From Immersiella caudata (taxonomy: Eukaryota > Ascomycota > Sordariomycetes > Sordariales > Lasiosphaeriaceae): a stretch of 64,000 nucleotides of DNA. The stretch is from positions 2,542,001-2,606,000 of the forward strand of contig JAULSU010000001.1 in NCBI GenBank assembly GCA_030512335.1, in the 5' to 3' direction. This document shows positions 34,328 to 46,370 of this stretch, in pieces; the first letter of the stretch is position 1; the number at the start of each line of letters is the position of its first letter. A model generated the notes under the pieces. It was not told where the DNA came from. It worked only from the letters and a program-made list of their open reading frames with translations, and made no database searches. The translations under genes were made by a program, and so were the position numbers.

Positions 34328-35288
34328 CTTTGCAACGGGGCCGGTGAAACCAACTGTACCAGCGGGTTATATATGTTGGACCGTGAGCCGGGTTATTGGA
34401 TGCCGATATAGGTGCACACCGAATTGCCCAGTCAGCGTGAGCGACCCCAACTTGTCGTTCTGTCCCGCTGCGGACGCTTTCCCCAATTGCAAAGCCGTCC
34501 GAGGTATCCAGTGACCTCCTATTCGGCGAGCTACTTACCAGGTGAAAAGTTGAAGTGACTCAGGGGTTGGATTGCAAGTGAAAAAAAAAAAGGGATTCGG
34601 CTCGTCTCGGCTCGGCTTCGATGTCCGCGCCGATTGCTCCTTCGCACGCCGTACTTCCGCTCAAAACTCGGCGCAAATGGGTTGGACAGACGACGGCCGG
34701 AGAACCCTGATCTCGCTGTCAGCCATGGTGGAGCTCTTTCAGTTTGCTCATTGTTTGACAGCCCGGGGTGCCGTTAGAAAGACACGATGCAATGATCAAG
34801 GCTAAAAACATTATGTGGGGCTCCCCTCCCACGCGGCGACGCACAGTGCAGCTGACGGCCCCTTCCAGTGCTGGATAAAATGCGGGGTGTTGTGCTGCTC
34901 CTTCGGTTCCGTCGCGGGGTTCGCTGGAAATCCACTGTGAGACTCCGCTACCAGGCCTGACAAATCGCATTCACACAAACAAAGAACGATGCTGTAGTGA
35001 CGTCCACCGTCTAGAAATTATCGCCAGCCAGCGGGTTATTTTCTATCGCCTATATGTATCGGCTCAACTGGCCAATACGATAAACCCGCGCGTCAGCCTT
35101 GCGGTGCGCGCACCCGAGGAATCTCGATTTTGTGAAACAGCATACGTCGCAACACACTAATTTCCAAGGCAACAAACAACCTCACGCGCGCGATTTCTTA
35201 GCAGTTTAGATCGCGGGCGAACACATCCCCACCACATGGTGTCTGCGCAACCACATTATCATATGCCGAGTTAGAGCACGCAATAAAC
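34328..35288. promoter_or_regulatory. Divergent intergenic region, FAHD1-like / small coiled-coil gene
   Basis: About 960 bp with the promoters of both genes. It includes the minus-strand TATATAA listed separately and an A run near 34580-34590. No gene seen. Confidence 0.5.
34367..34373 (-). promoter_or_regulatory. TATA-like box of the FAHD1-like gene
   Basis: TATATAA on the minus strand, 40 bp upstream of the first ATG (34327) and 70 bp upstream of the second (34297). If transcription starts about 30 bp downstream, the leader before the first ATG would be very short, which favours leaky scanning to the second. Confidence 0.5.
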
Positions 35289-36001
35289 ATGGAGTCCATC
35301 CAACTGGCACAGATGCTGGCGGACTTGAGCGATTTGAATGCCGCGGTACGTATATTCCCTGCCCCCGTGTCGCCATGCCATCGGCCGAAATGCAACGTGC
35401 TTTTGCCCCTCCAACGTCCATACTGATACTCATTCTAGCAGGAAGCACAAGCAGCTGTAGCTCTCGTCAACGCCAACAAGTCCCTACCGCCGACGTCGAC
35501 GCCGGCGCCAGCAGCTGAGCCTTCCAAAGCGCCAGCAGACAGCGCCCCTGTCCGCCCTGGCCAGCGACACCACCAGCGCATGGGCTCTGCATCGTCCATT
35601 ATCTCACGGACTGCCTCTCCTGCCAAGTTTGATAAGTTCGGCCGCCGTATCCTCACTCCGCCCATGAGTCGGACGAATTCGGCGCAGGGTTCAATTCCAG
35701 GGACACCTCGAGCAGAGGTAAGTAGCCAGAAGCCGCACCATAGCAACCAACCTGTGAACCCGTCCCCCCTAGACACTTTACTAAAACTGCGGCCCAAAAG
35801 CTCGAAGATGATGTTGACAAAGCAAATTCCCTCATGGCTCTGTACGATATCCGCATGAAGGTCAAAGAGCAAGACCACACTAGCCTCCTGAAGCTACGCG
35901 AAAAGATTGCGGCCTTGCAAGCACGCCAACAAGCGGAAAAGAAGGAAGCCTCCACCAGCCAACAGCATGGTCGGTACACCTATCCGAAAGCGCCGGCTTG
36001 A
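35289..36001 (+). CDS. Small conserved-looking coiled-coil protein, function unknown
   Basis: Exons 35289-35345, 35442-35717 and 35801-36001 give 177 aa. Three parts: a short helical N-terminus (MESIQLAQMLADLSDLNAA), a Ser/Pro-rich middle with RTASPAKFDKFGRRILTPP and SRTNSAQGSIPGTP, and a C-terminal helix (LEDDVDKANSLMALYDIRMK continuing to about residue 160) with heptad-like spacing that suggests a coiled coil. Not assigned to a named family. The SP/TP sites in the middle look like kinase targets. Intron 1 ends in a tandem TAGCAG, so the mRNA may gain or lose one Gln codon. Intron 2 uses an AAAAG acceptor, which is weak but restores a clean frame. Confidence 0.78.
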
Positions 36002-37202
36002 GCAAGGGTAGGCGGGTTAGAGGGAGAGGGTAATTGCTGGACTTTTTACGGCACACACGATCATGGACACGGGTTGCATTTTATAAGGACTAATGGCGCA
36101 TTGGGATGGTCTTTCCATGGAAACAGCGCGGACAAGACCGGGGGCTGGCGTCGTGCCTGGAACAAGGAAAATTTTCGTCGATGTTGTTGTGTCTGGTAGG
36201 GAATAACCAGCGAAGCTGGACATGTGCTTCTCATGGCGTTCGGGAGGATGAAGCTGGAGCAACATGCTGGGTGGGGGGTAATGGATATCAGTGGTGAGTT
36301 GTGTACAGCATGAAGATAGGGAACGGTGGTTGTGAAGCGAGAATGCGAATGAGCAGGATGGGCTGTTTGGCCCAAGATCCGTGTGCGGATGATGGAGCAA
36401 CTGGGCAGCATAGGACGACAAGTCCACTTGTCGATAGGTAGGCGACGTGGAGTGTGAGGTGATGCACATAATCGCGCCAAAGAAGGAATGGTAGAGTCGT
36501 GTTGTCAGAGTAGGTATTTACAGAGCGTTCCTGAATCATACATAGCTGGAAATCAAGCCCTGATACCCTCCCAAAACCCTGTCAGACTTCACTAGAAGAA
36601 CAAAGTAACGTTGCGGAATTGTCGGACTGTCCGAGTTTCCTTCAGGCCTCCCCACAACTTGACCACTTTCTCAGGAGAGATGGGTATTCATCGAGGTCCT
36701 CAAATCCACTGGACAAGGTGTCAGGTAGCTAGGTAGGCATCAAGAAAGAGGCCTCTGTGATTTCCCAGTGCATCCTTTGACATATGTATCGTGGCACTTG
36801 AGCATACAGTAAAAAGCCTAGATAATACAACCATCCTGGACTAGTATTTCGGTTGCATTTCACGACTAGGTTGCAATATAGGGGGGTTGTATTATCCAGG
36901 CCTTTTACTGTACAGAGGGCAACACAGCTTGGAATGCTCAGGTGTAGAGCAAATCTCGCACGCAACATCGGTTTGGTCGCATTCAACAGCCCTGCATGCC
37001 CATTTTCTAGGACCCCGGTTCGCTAGAACGCGGGACACTGCAGAGGCCGACTAGCGCGCGCCGAGACCCACATTGACAGCGCGCCAAACGACATCATCTT
37101 GACTATGGGACCTTTCGCTTCCACCAACTCCCACAACTCCCACCTCCACACAACGCACCTACAACAATCTCACGGCCGCTGCACCAGCGCCGAGCCGCAA
37201 GC
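36002..37202. other. Intergenic region with a small inverted-repeat element
   Basis: 1.2 kb between two + genes. It holds the TA-flanked inverted-repeat element at 36805-36912. The rest is 3' end and promoter; no gene seen. Confidence 0.6.
36805..36912. mobile_element. MITE-like inverted-repeat element with TA flanks
   Basis: The left arm CAGTAAAAAGCCTAGATAAT continues to 36832 (ends ACAACC). The right arm 36885-36910 is its reverse complement with two mismatches in 26 bases. Both mismatches show A on the left arm where the right arm's complement has G (AAAAAG/AAAAGG, CCTAG/CCTGG). Each end is bordered by TA (36805-36806 and 36911-36912), the target duplication of Tc1/mariner-type elements, and the CAGTA termini resemble fungal Fot/pogo inverted repeats. 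Total about 108 bp with an internal 52 bp and no coding capacity: a non-autonomous relic. Family assignment is from end sequence only. Confidence 0.7.
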
Positions 37203-38940
37203 ATGGCGACCGGAGTGGATGCCAAGCTGCTGAAGAGCACCAAGTTTCCCCCAGAGTTCAATCAGAAAGTGGATATGCAGAAGGTCAACATCCAGGTTAT
37301 GAAAAAGTGAGTCCTGGCTCAGCAGCTCAACCGACCCCCCCAACCAATGCAGATTGCATGCGGTGCTAACTATGGCTACCCACCAGATGGATTGCCAGCA
37401 CAGTTACAAAAATCTTGGGAAACGAAGACGATGTCGTCATAGAGCTCATCTTCAATCTAATTGAAGGCGGTCGCTATGTGGGTACCCAAATTGTCGAAAC
37501 TCCAAGAGCGAAAACAAGCTGACCCGAACCAATTGCAGCCCGATATCAAGTCCCTCCAGATCCAGCTAACGGGCTTCCTCGACAAGGATACGGCACCATT
37601 CTGCAAAGATCTCTGGAAGCTTCTTCTCAGCGCCCAGGATAGCCCTCAAGGCGTCCCAAAAGAGCTGCTGGAGGCCAAAAAGCAGGAGTTGCTACAAGAA
37701 AAGGTACACCAGCCTGGGACATTGACACTTATGTGCCTGAATGCTGACTGTTGGTGATAGATCGAGGCCGACAAAGCGGCGGAGGAAGCTCGCCTGAGAC
37801 GCGAGGAATTCGAGCGCCGCGATCGTGATCGCCCCCGCGGTGGTCGGGGAGGAGGAGGAGGCGGTGTCGGCAGAGGCGGCGACTCATGGCGTGGACGCCA
37901 CGATGACCGGGAAAGAGGTGGGATGGGCCGTGGCGGCAATCGTTCTCGTTCACCGCCACGCTACCGAGATCAAAGAGATCGCGGGGAGAGAGCCCCCCGC
38001 GGTGGCATGAGGGACACATACGTACCGAGAGGAAGCCCGCCCCCCAGGCGCGGGGGAGGGTTTGGCCGACGTGACGAGAGACGCCGCCGCTCGCCTTCGG
38101 CTCTTTCCACTTCTTCCCGATCAGCCTCCCGAAGCCCTGGTGACCGAAGCCGAGGGTCTAGCCACCGTTCCCCTAGCCCCCCGCGACGCCGCGGTGCAAG
38201 GCCCCGATCCCGATCCCCTCCTACTCACCGAGAGTCACAGAAACGCCGCAGATCACCTCGGCGATCGCCAGAGCGCCGTGGACGCTCCCCTTCGCGATCT
38301 CGATCAATTTCGGACCGTGGCGCACCCGCGAAGCGCCGCCGGTACTCCTCGTCCTCAAGCCGAAGCTCGAGCCGGAGTGTATCTAGGGCAAGGAAGCAAC
38401 GCTATAGCCGGTCTCGCTCCACTTCCCCGTCGGGATCTTCACGCTATTCTCGGTCTCTGAGCCGTAGCCCGCCGCGACGGTCAAGACGGGACAGCCGGAG
38501 CGGAAGTGCATCCCCCAGGAGAAACAAGCGCAGAAGGCAATCGCCAACTCGGAGTTTGACACGTAGCAGAAGTCCTATGTGCGGAGGGCGTCGTCTCTCC
38601 CGCACTCGCTCACGGAGCCCGCGAAGAAGGTCGAAAGGGCACGGCAGTGGCGACAACTCTAGACCCCGGAGGCGTTCCATCGCATCTTCAATTTCTTCCG
38701 CGCGGAGCATGGCTGATGGTTCGGGCAACAAAGACAGACCTCGATCTTCCCATCAAGCCCCTATAACGGGGGCCGCGGAACTGGTAAGTCCGTTTACCCG
38801 ACCAACATATTGGCTGGGCCGTGATTGACACAACAACACAGAATAATGCCAAATTAACGAATGAGCTGCGCGAGAAGGAGCTCAAGGAGCAAATCAAGAA
38901 GATGAGAACCTCGTCACAGAGCGGACCTGGCAATGTTTGA
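37203..38940 (+). CDS. PWI-domain SR-rich splicing protein (SRm160/SRRM1-like)
   Basis: Five exons: 37203-37306, 37387-37477, 37539-37703, 37761-38783 and 38842-38940, giving 493 aa. The PWI domain covers about residues 10-120: LLKSTKFPPEFNQKVDMQKV, then MKKWIASTVTKILGNEDDVV, IFNLIEG, PDIKSLQIQLTGFLD and FCKDLWKLLLSAQ, all hallmark segments of the SRRM1 PWI. After a short basic helix come RGG-type repeats (about 143-205) and a long Arg/Ser domain (about 205-440), ending in a small charged helix. SRm160-type proteins are nuclear co-activators of pre-mRNA splicing that bind nucleic acid through the PWI domain. Introns are 57-80 nt with standard signals. Confidence 0.93.
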
Positions 38941-39582
38941 GGCTAACCGCACTTGAAGATCCGCTTCTGGCCCTGGCGAAGTTTTGCCGCCCTTATCACC
39001 GCTACTAGGTACATAACCTCTTGGCTTTTGGCATGAGTTTTTGTGAGAATATATCTCCTCCCAGCATCCTCAACCTCCATCTGAGCGATTTCCAGGGTAT
39101 CTAGGACAATTGAAGCGCAGACCATACGTAGCTAGGTAGACAAACAGGCGGATTTTACATCTTAGGGCCTTCGCGTCTCTGAGGTGACGTGACGTCTGTG
39201 TTGCCGTTTGCTTTTTGGCGTCTACAGGGCAGCGGCAGGGGCAAAGTCAATTCTAGACACCACACCAAAGTGTAAACCGGATAATCCCCTGCCTGCGATG
39301 CACGCGCTGTATGTTTTACATCGATTGAGTCTTGCTGGCTGAGCCTTCCGAAAAATGCGACTCCATCAAGGCGACCCAGAAGTTTTTTGTGCAGTGATGA
39401 TTGGCCAACACAGCCCCAACAGGGCTATCCACCAGCCATTCCAGGTGCTTCATGTCTCGGCAACCAATACCACAATTCACCACCGAGATCACGACGCGCT
39501 CGACAACGGCGAATCGAACAATCGCGCAAACAGCAACTACAATAGCGCCAATCCTAGTAGCCGCAGACCCAAAACCGTCAGA
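38941..39582. other. Intergenic region
   Basis: Open frame continues upstream of the EAF6 ATG from 39355 without a stop, but its composition (Asn/Thr/His-rich) suggests leader sequence. No separate gene seen. Confidence 0.5.
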
Positions 39583-40290
39583 ATGACCGAGCAGAATAAC
39601 CCGCCCAAGTCAGCGGGCGCCAATGACGCCGCGGCTGGCATCCCCTTCTACGAAAAGCAGCGACAACACCTCAAGGAGCTCATCGCTAGGAAACGAGCTC
39701 TCGAGAAGCGCCTCGTAGGCTTTCCCTTTTCCGTCGAGCGCCTAATCTCGAGCCCATGCTGAATCTGATCACCTACACACAGGCTGCTCAAGAGGAAGCC
39801 ATCTACAACAAGGAGACGGAATACCTTGAGAATACACCCGCAGGGAACATCATCACCGGCTTCGACAACTACACCAAAGGCACCGGCACTGCCGCCGCCG
39901 CCCGTCGTAAGACGGGCCTCACCGAAGCCAACCGCGTTTTCTCGCGCAGCTCCATCTCTTACAACGCTAACTCCGTAGGCTCCATCACCTTTACTCTAGT
40001 CTCAAGGTGAAATCTGATCCCATACTCAACAGGACTCTCAGACACCAGCTTCCACGCCCGCTTCGCATGCGCCGACCCCGCTGTCGACTTCGTTTGCAGG
40101 AGGGGCCAATACGTCGGGCGCGCCGACACCTACGAGCGCGACGGCGAGCGGGAAGGCGAGTGGCGCGAGCAAGAAGAGCAAAAAGACGGTTGCCGCCGCG
40201 GCCGCGGCTGCGGCGGGCAGGGAGGATAGTGAGACGGATTCGAGAGAGGGGAAGAAGGTTAGGACGAACTTTGGGGCGGTTAGGAAATAA
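39583..40290 (+). CDS. EAF6: EAF6, shared subunit of NuA4/NuA3 histone acetyltransferase complexes
   Basis: Exons 39583-39714, 39783-39974 and 40033-40290 give 193 aa. The N-terminal coiled coil (YEKQRQHLKELIARKRALEK + RLAAQEEAIYNKETEYLE) followed by NTPAGNIITGFDNYTKG is the EAF6 signature; this is the segment that packs on other NuA4/NuA3 subunits in the nucleus. RVFSRSSISYNANS is also conserved. The C-terminal third is Ser/Thr/Ala/Lys-rich with an eight-Ala run and ends NFGAVRK. Introns 1 (68 nt) and 2 (58 nt) both begin with the same GTAGGC donor hexamer. Length fits fungal EAF6. Confidence 0.95.
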
Positions 40291-40966
40291 GGCTCAGGGC
40301 CTTGAAGGCACAGGACGAGAACGTGGGGTGTTGTTTGCGGCGTGGAGTTTGGGTTTGGCAATGGGAACAACGTCTATGTCTTGGGGATCTTTCGCTTTTA
40401 CGGATCAGGTAGGGATATTTTTGACCCCCTAGCAGGATGCAGTTGGTTCGCTAACATCTCAGGCCAGTATTTGGGCGCATGAATGGGTTAGATATGGGCA
40501 TGCTGCTCGCGCGGTTCTTTCAGACGGGTTTGCAGTGAGGCCTTAGCGGAGGCAGTGGGTGTCCTCTCACATGGTTCAAGGTCTTGATTTGAGCCCAATT
40601 GGTCATCGGATTAGGTCTCGGACTGGGCTTCGTTGTCAGCAACCTGTGGGTGGTGATGTGGTTACTTACACACCAAATCCCTTGCAGTCATTGGAGACAG
40701 CGTTGCGAACGTCAAACGAAGTTGGCGAATCAGAGGCGGTCAGCTTCAAGTGAAATTAGCAAGGGGCTTAGATACAGCTTAGAGCATCCTAAATCCAATG
40801 TTGCTTGGTAGCTTGGAGGACGAGTTGCCAGACTAGTAACTCCTTCGAGAACAGCATTGGACTTCCAAACCCAAGGTCACATACAACCTGGGCACCAAGT
40901 TATATAAATGTAGCAAACACATCAGGGTACGCAAGCCGATATGGCCACCAAAAGTAATGACCCGCC
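40291..40966. promoter_or_regulatory. Promoter region of the DPP5-like gene
   Basis: A TATATAA sits at 40901-40907, 60 bp before the upstream DPP5 ATG. A short upstream ORF ([16 protein letters not shown]) starts at 40941 and overlaps that ATG in another frame. No gene seen in the rest. Confidence 0.5.
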
Positions 40967-43640
40967 ATGTCCCTGTCGTCCCGCGCAATAAGCGCAGCCC
41001 ACAAGTGTTTCGCATGGACAGCTGCCGTGGCCGTGAACCTTGCCTTGTGCGGGGTCATGATACCCCTCCACGTTGTCTTCACTGGGCTTGCTGCCTTGAC
41101 CCCTCTCTACCGCTTTGTCTTCTCCGCACAGAAGACCAGCTCCCAGCCTCTAGACTTCTTCGGAGTATATCCCAAACCATTTTGCCATTCCTTGAAAAGA
41201 AGCATTAGTCGCTCACTTTCATCGCTTTGGGAATTGAGTACCTCTCAGCGCAATCGAAGCGGAACTAGCGGCAAGATGACGCTCAAGGCCATCAAGTTCA
41301 CCCCCAAGGTGATGCTCGAGGCTCCGCGCCGATCACCTGCCGTGCCGAGTCCAGATGGCTTGAAGGCGCTGTTTACAGTGTCAACTTATGATTTTGAGGA
41401 GCATAAGAAGACGTCGGAGATACGAGTTCTGGATATTGAGACTGCACAGTCGAAGGTTCTGGTCCAGAACCTGGGCGCCAATGAGCCGAATTGGATTGGG
41501 AATGATGAGTTCATCTACTTTAAGTCGGCGGAGAAAGGGAAAACGGTGTTGGTGGTGGATAGCGTGTCCAACCCGGGAGGTGACTCGTAAGTGTGTGCGT
41601 GTGTGCGCGTGTGCGTTTGAGTTTGTGACTTCAGTGGTGCTGAGATCGAGGATAGGCAGCAGGAGGTCATTACCATTGACGGTGTACTGTCGAACTTGAA
41701 GACCAAGAAGTTTCCCAGTGGGAAGATTGCGCTGGCGTGCTCGGCGTTGGCAAAGCCGGATGGGAGGCTTGCGAACCCGGAGGCCGAGCCAAAGCCGCAC
41801 TCGAGTGCGAAGATCTACTCGAGCTTGTTTGTGCGGCACTGGGATACTTGGCTTACAGAGAACCGGAACTCGATATGGTACAGCGCGCTGGAGAAGTGCG
41901 ATGGGAAGTACTCTCTTGTTAGCGGTGGGTTCTACAACGCACTGGCAGGGACGGACTTGTCGTCTCCTGTGCCGCCGTTTGGCGGAACGGGAGACTTTGA
42001 TATCTGTCACAAGGGGTTGGTCTTCGTCGCCAAGGATCCGAAGCTTGACCCAGCGATTTACACCAAGACCGACTTGTATTTCGTACCGATCACTGGGTTC
42101 ACCGAACCGAAATTGCCTCCACCGAAGATCATCGAGACGCCTGGGCTTGAGGGGTACACACAGAGCCCCGTATTCTCCCACTGTGGTCGCAAGGTTGCAT
42201 TCACACGGATGCGAAGCAAGCAGTACGAAAGCGACAAGCCGCGAATTTTGTTGCTTCGGGACATCGAGGATATAGGGCCTGCCGAGGAGTTTTTTACGAC
42301 TGAGGATGGGGAGGGCGGCTGGGATTTCCGCCCTGAGTCTATACTGTGGAGCGCCGACGACTCGACACTCTACACAACAGCAGAGCATCACGCCCGTACG
42401 CTTGTGTGGGAGCTTCCCGCTGATCCTGCGCACGCCAAAGAGCTCCCCACCGAAGTCAAGACGGTCGAGGGCAGCGTGGGCGACCTTCGACTGTTGAGTG
42501 ATTCATCGAAGAAGCTCTTCATAACAAGCACATCCCTCATTGATAACAGCTGCTACAGCGTCGTTGACCCATCACACGGCACGGTCTCCGTTGTATCATC
42601 TGGCTCCAGGCAGGGTAAGACATTCGGCCTGAACCGTTCCAGCTGCGGCGATATCTGGTTCAAGGGAGCAGGAGGATATCCGGTACACGCTTTGGTGTTA
42701 AGGCCCTCGAACTTCGACAAGAACAAAAAGTACCCGTTGGCGTTTTTGATTCACGGCGGACCGCAGGGCGCTTGGTTGGATGGCTGGAGCACGAGATGGA
42801 ACCCGGCCATTTTCGCAGAGCAGGGCTATGTCGTTGTTACGCCGAACCCAACAGGAAGCACGGGCTATGGCATGGCTCTACAGGATGGTATTACCGGCGA
42901 CTGGGGTGGCAGGCCGTACAACGACCTAGTAGCCTGTTTCGAGTACATTGCAGACAACCTGACGTACGTCGATACCAACAGGGCCGTGGCGCTGGGAGCA
43001 AGCTATGGCGGATATATGATCAGTATGTGCTGCCGTTCGGCCCGTTTCCTTCGGAATACACTAACTCGTGTTATCAGACTGGATTCAGGGACACCCGCTC
43101 GGTCGCAAGTTCAAGGCCTTGGTATGTCACGACGGAGTGTTCAGCACCCTCAACCAATGGAGCACAGAAGAGCTATTCTTCCCCATCCATGACTTTCACG
43201 GCACTATCTACGACAACCGTGCCGCCTACGAGGAGTGGGATCCTGCCCAGCACGTCCATGAGTGGGCCACACCCCAACTTGTGAGTATCCATCGTCACTC
43301 GCCTTCTTGTGTTTGCGAAGGCATCAAAACGTTAACACGTCCACCACACAGATTATCCACAGCGAGCTTGACTACCGCCTTCCAATCACGGAGGGTCTAT
43401 CGCCATTTAATATCCTCCAGGCAAAGGGCATCCCAAGCAGGCTCCTCATGTTCCCGGATGAGAACCACGTACGTGACGTAGCCCAAAATTAACGTGACAT
43501 TGAATACTAACAACCTTACCCAGTGGGTCATCAAGCCTGAAAACTCACTCGTCTGGCACCGCGAGGTCCTGAACTGGATCAACAAATATTCGGGGGTCGA
43601 CGAGAGCACGTTTGTTGATAGGAGGAAAGCGGATCTCTAG
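40967..43640 (+). CDS. DPP5-like S9 serine peptidase, possibly membrane-anchored
   Basis: Exons 40967-41586, 41635-43022, 43078-43280, 43352-43468 and 43524-43640 give 814 aa; from a later ATG at 41276 it would be 711 aa. The C-terminal prolyl-oligopeptidase domain has [18 protein letters not shown], the nucleophile in GASYGGYM (Ser near 663), Asp in HSELDYRLP and His in DENHW. A beta-propeller domain precedes it. Dipeptidyl-peptidases of this type release X-Ala and similar dipeptides. The 711-aa form fits the usual family length and begins [20 protein letters not shown], the normal domain start. The 103-residue extension holds a hydrophobic stretch at about 14-47 that would act as signal anchor. 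The TATA box at 40901 supports transcripts that include the first ATG. Confidence 0.9.
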
Positions 43641-44368
43641 AAAAAGCGCCACCTTACTCGTGTAGCCTCGGGGAGCTTTTCAAAGGCTGAAGTCGAGGAA
43701 TCGTGCATTATCCGATTTGAGCCAGGGACTATGAGAATGAGACTAAGCGACTGAAGCTCAGCGACGTACAGAGGAGGAATAGTTAATGTCTGTTGGTATT
43801 TGTCTGGAATAGCGGCGCAGCGAAGAAATGAAGGTACAGCACATAGCATTCGTCAGGTATGTCGTATTTTAAACTGTGACTGGATCTTCAAGCAAACCTA
43901 TGTACTACAAAAGGTATCAATTATCCTACAGAGTCCACCTCGCCGAAACTGAAGAACCAAGCCATTCCTTCTCGGTACACCTAGTATCAGACTCTGACGG
44001 GTTAATGTGCCACAGCTTGCAAAGCCTTATCCCCTGCTAACCCTTACCAAACCATTCCATCCCGATTTTTGCAGTATAAAAAGGTAGTAGCAATGGCGTA
44101 TAACCTATGAGAACCCCCTGTCGAGAAATTGGTATAGCCCCCTTATCTTTCCTGAAGCGCCATAACGCCAACTGAGTAGGAAAGGTCTTGTAGACCTTCC
44201 TAGTCGCCGTCCGTAAACAGAGGACGGGAGCACACGAAAACACATGCCTGCCTGCCAGCCGGAATATCCCCCGGGTACCAACATGGAATATATGCAGTAC
44301 AGAAGAATCAAACCTCCCATGATCATTACTTTCCAGTCATGAAACAAAACCAGACAAGCCACTTGAGA
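43641..44368. other. Convergent 3' region, DPP5-like / RAD21
   Basis: AT-richer than its surroundings. No gene seen. Confidence 0.6.
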
Positions 44369-46370
44369 CTATGCCGAGACTGAGACCGTTGCTGCAGAGG
44401 CGACTGCCCGCTCGGGCTCATCGCCTTGTTGTGGTTGTTGGTTCTGAGCCATCTCGCCTCCAGCTTCGCGCTCTGCCCAGTCGCCCCACAGACCGCGTTT
44501 CCCGCGGACGCGGATGGGTCCACCGAGTGTACCTTCAGGCTGCTCAACCTTGATGGCATCTTTTGTCGCGAGTACAAGGCACTCGAAGAACATCTTTGTG
44601 GCATCTGCCTTTGATGTCCTACCTTCTGGCAGGAGTTCCTGGAAAACTACTGTTGTCTTCTTCCGCTTGTCGGCATTGGTAGCAGCCTCCGCTCCGAAGA
44701 GGTCACGGAGGATGTGAACGGCATGCTTCGTGCCGATCGAAACAGGACCACTATCGGCAGGGTGTACCAGAGGTGCAGAGGTTTCGTCGAAGTTCGGCAT
44801 CGGGCTGCTGCGGCCCTCTCGGGACGCCGGGCGCTCGTGATCGTCATCGAAAAAGTGTTCGTCGTCATCTGCGGGGATCTCGAGTACAGTGCCATCTGCC
44901 GCAACGCTCCGGTCACCAGCATTACGATCCTCATGAACTACTGTCTCATCTTCGGGAAGCTCAAGACGAGGCGACTTCGAAGCACCTTGCTCCTGATCGC
45001 TGTCCATATCCGCAACACCACTGTCCCGCTTCCGCTTGAGCTCGGGTCTAACGAGCTCAAGTGATAGCAGCCCCTTGAGCTCGGGAGCCCAGTCATTGCT
45101 GCGAGTTTCGTTCAAAATGTTCTTGTAAAAGTCACCGGATTTCTGCAGGCCCATCAAGCTGAGAATGAAGGGGTTGTGCGACAACGCAGATTGCGGCTTG
45201 AGAATGTTGTCGCGCTTGGCCTGTTGTTCCTTGATGTGTGCGTTGGAAAGCATCGTCTGGTCGTCCGGTTGCATGATCTTTCTCTTCTTGGCTCGCTGCG
45301 GCGCAATGACCGTCGAGTTGGTGGCGTCGTTCTCAAGTTCATACATACTATGGTTCATATGGCGGCTGTACTCGAGTTCAACCTCCTTCGCGAAGTCCTC
45401 GTCGATATCAGAAAGAGGAGATTCAGAGATACGGGTGCGGCTCATATCGGGAACAGCAGGCACAGCCGAGCCTTCCGGAATGACTGTGTTTTCCTGAGCG
45501 TCAAAGTGGAAGTCGCCGTCGCCCATCTCGATATCCTCATCATCGTGAATTCGAACGCCGTCGCCAAAATCGAGATCAAGGCCAACAGAAGCCTCGCGAG
45601 CTTCGCGATCTTTGCTGGGCCCTCCAAAATCCATCTCGCTGAACATGTCGTCCTCGAGTCCACGAGCGGCCGGCGCGTCTCTGCCAAGTTCAAGGCTCTT
45701 ATCCATCAACTTGGTCGGTCTCTCGTCATCCATACCAAAGTCTAGCTCTAGGCCAAGGTCATCCAAGTTTCCCATGCCGAGCTCATCATCATCGTCCATG
45801 GGTGTATCTTGGAGAAACTGGCTGTTGTTGAAGTCTTCTTGGAGGTTGATATCGCGGTTGTTAGCACGAGTCTTCCGAGCGCTCATGGGTGTCGCGGTAA
45901 CTTCGTCTAATTGGCTCGACAGAAAGTCTGTGTGGGATGGCAGCAGATCGAGGTTATCATATGGGGTGATGCGATCAGGGAGCATAAGCGACTCCTTGTT
46001 TTGAATATGAAGGTTTGTTGGGATGTCGTGGTTGCCCGTTGACCGGAAGGCCTATTGTGGGTCAGCTTTTGAGAATTCATAGCTTAAAGCGGAGAGCAAA
46101 ACGCACCATCTTGATTTTGATCAGCGCTTCATTGCAGTCATCCAGCAGGTAACGCGCTTTGCGACTGTATATCCGGACAACGCCGAGCAGCAACTGTCCG
46201 CTCAAGCGGAGAGCGAGAGGCGCATCATTGGGAGCAATGATGGCGTCCACACTGTCTTGCAAGTTGTGCTGCAAGATTTGCACTTTGGAAACCTTGCGCT
46301 CCTGGTTGGCGGATAGCCATGCCTTGGCCAGAGGGCCGGTGGCACTCAGAAGCGTGCCCGACCAGAACAT
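44369..46370 (-). CDS. RAD21: RAD21/SCC1 kleisin subunit of cohesin
   Basis: Two exons, 46370-46107 and 46051-44369, give 648 aa. The N-terminal Rad21/Rec8 domain is textbook: MFWSGTLLSATGPLAKAWLS, VSKVQILQHNL, then LALRLSGQLLLGVVRIYSRK and ARYLLDDCNEALIKIKM, with the intron directly after this Met, followed by AFRSTGNHDIPTNLHI. The middle is acidic and disordered; ELGR and EYSR are ExxR sequences of the type cut by separase, though neither can be called the real site. The C-terminal winged-helix (about residues 555-615, VFQELLPEGRTSKADATKMF and following) binds the SMC1 head. The RAD21 rather than REC8 reading rests on the strong mitotic-type N-terminus. Confidence 0.95.

Noticed and set aside
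41587..41634. GT-repeat tract that might be a regulatory microsatellite
   Set aside because: It sits inside a short DPP5 intron with good splice signals. Ordinary low complexity.
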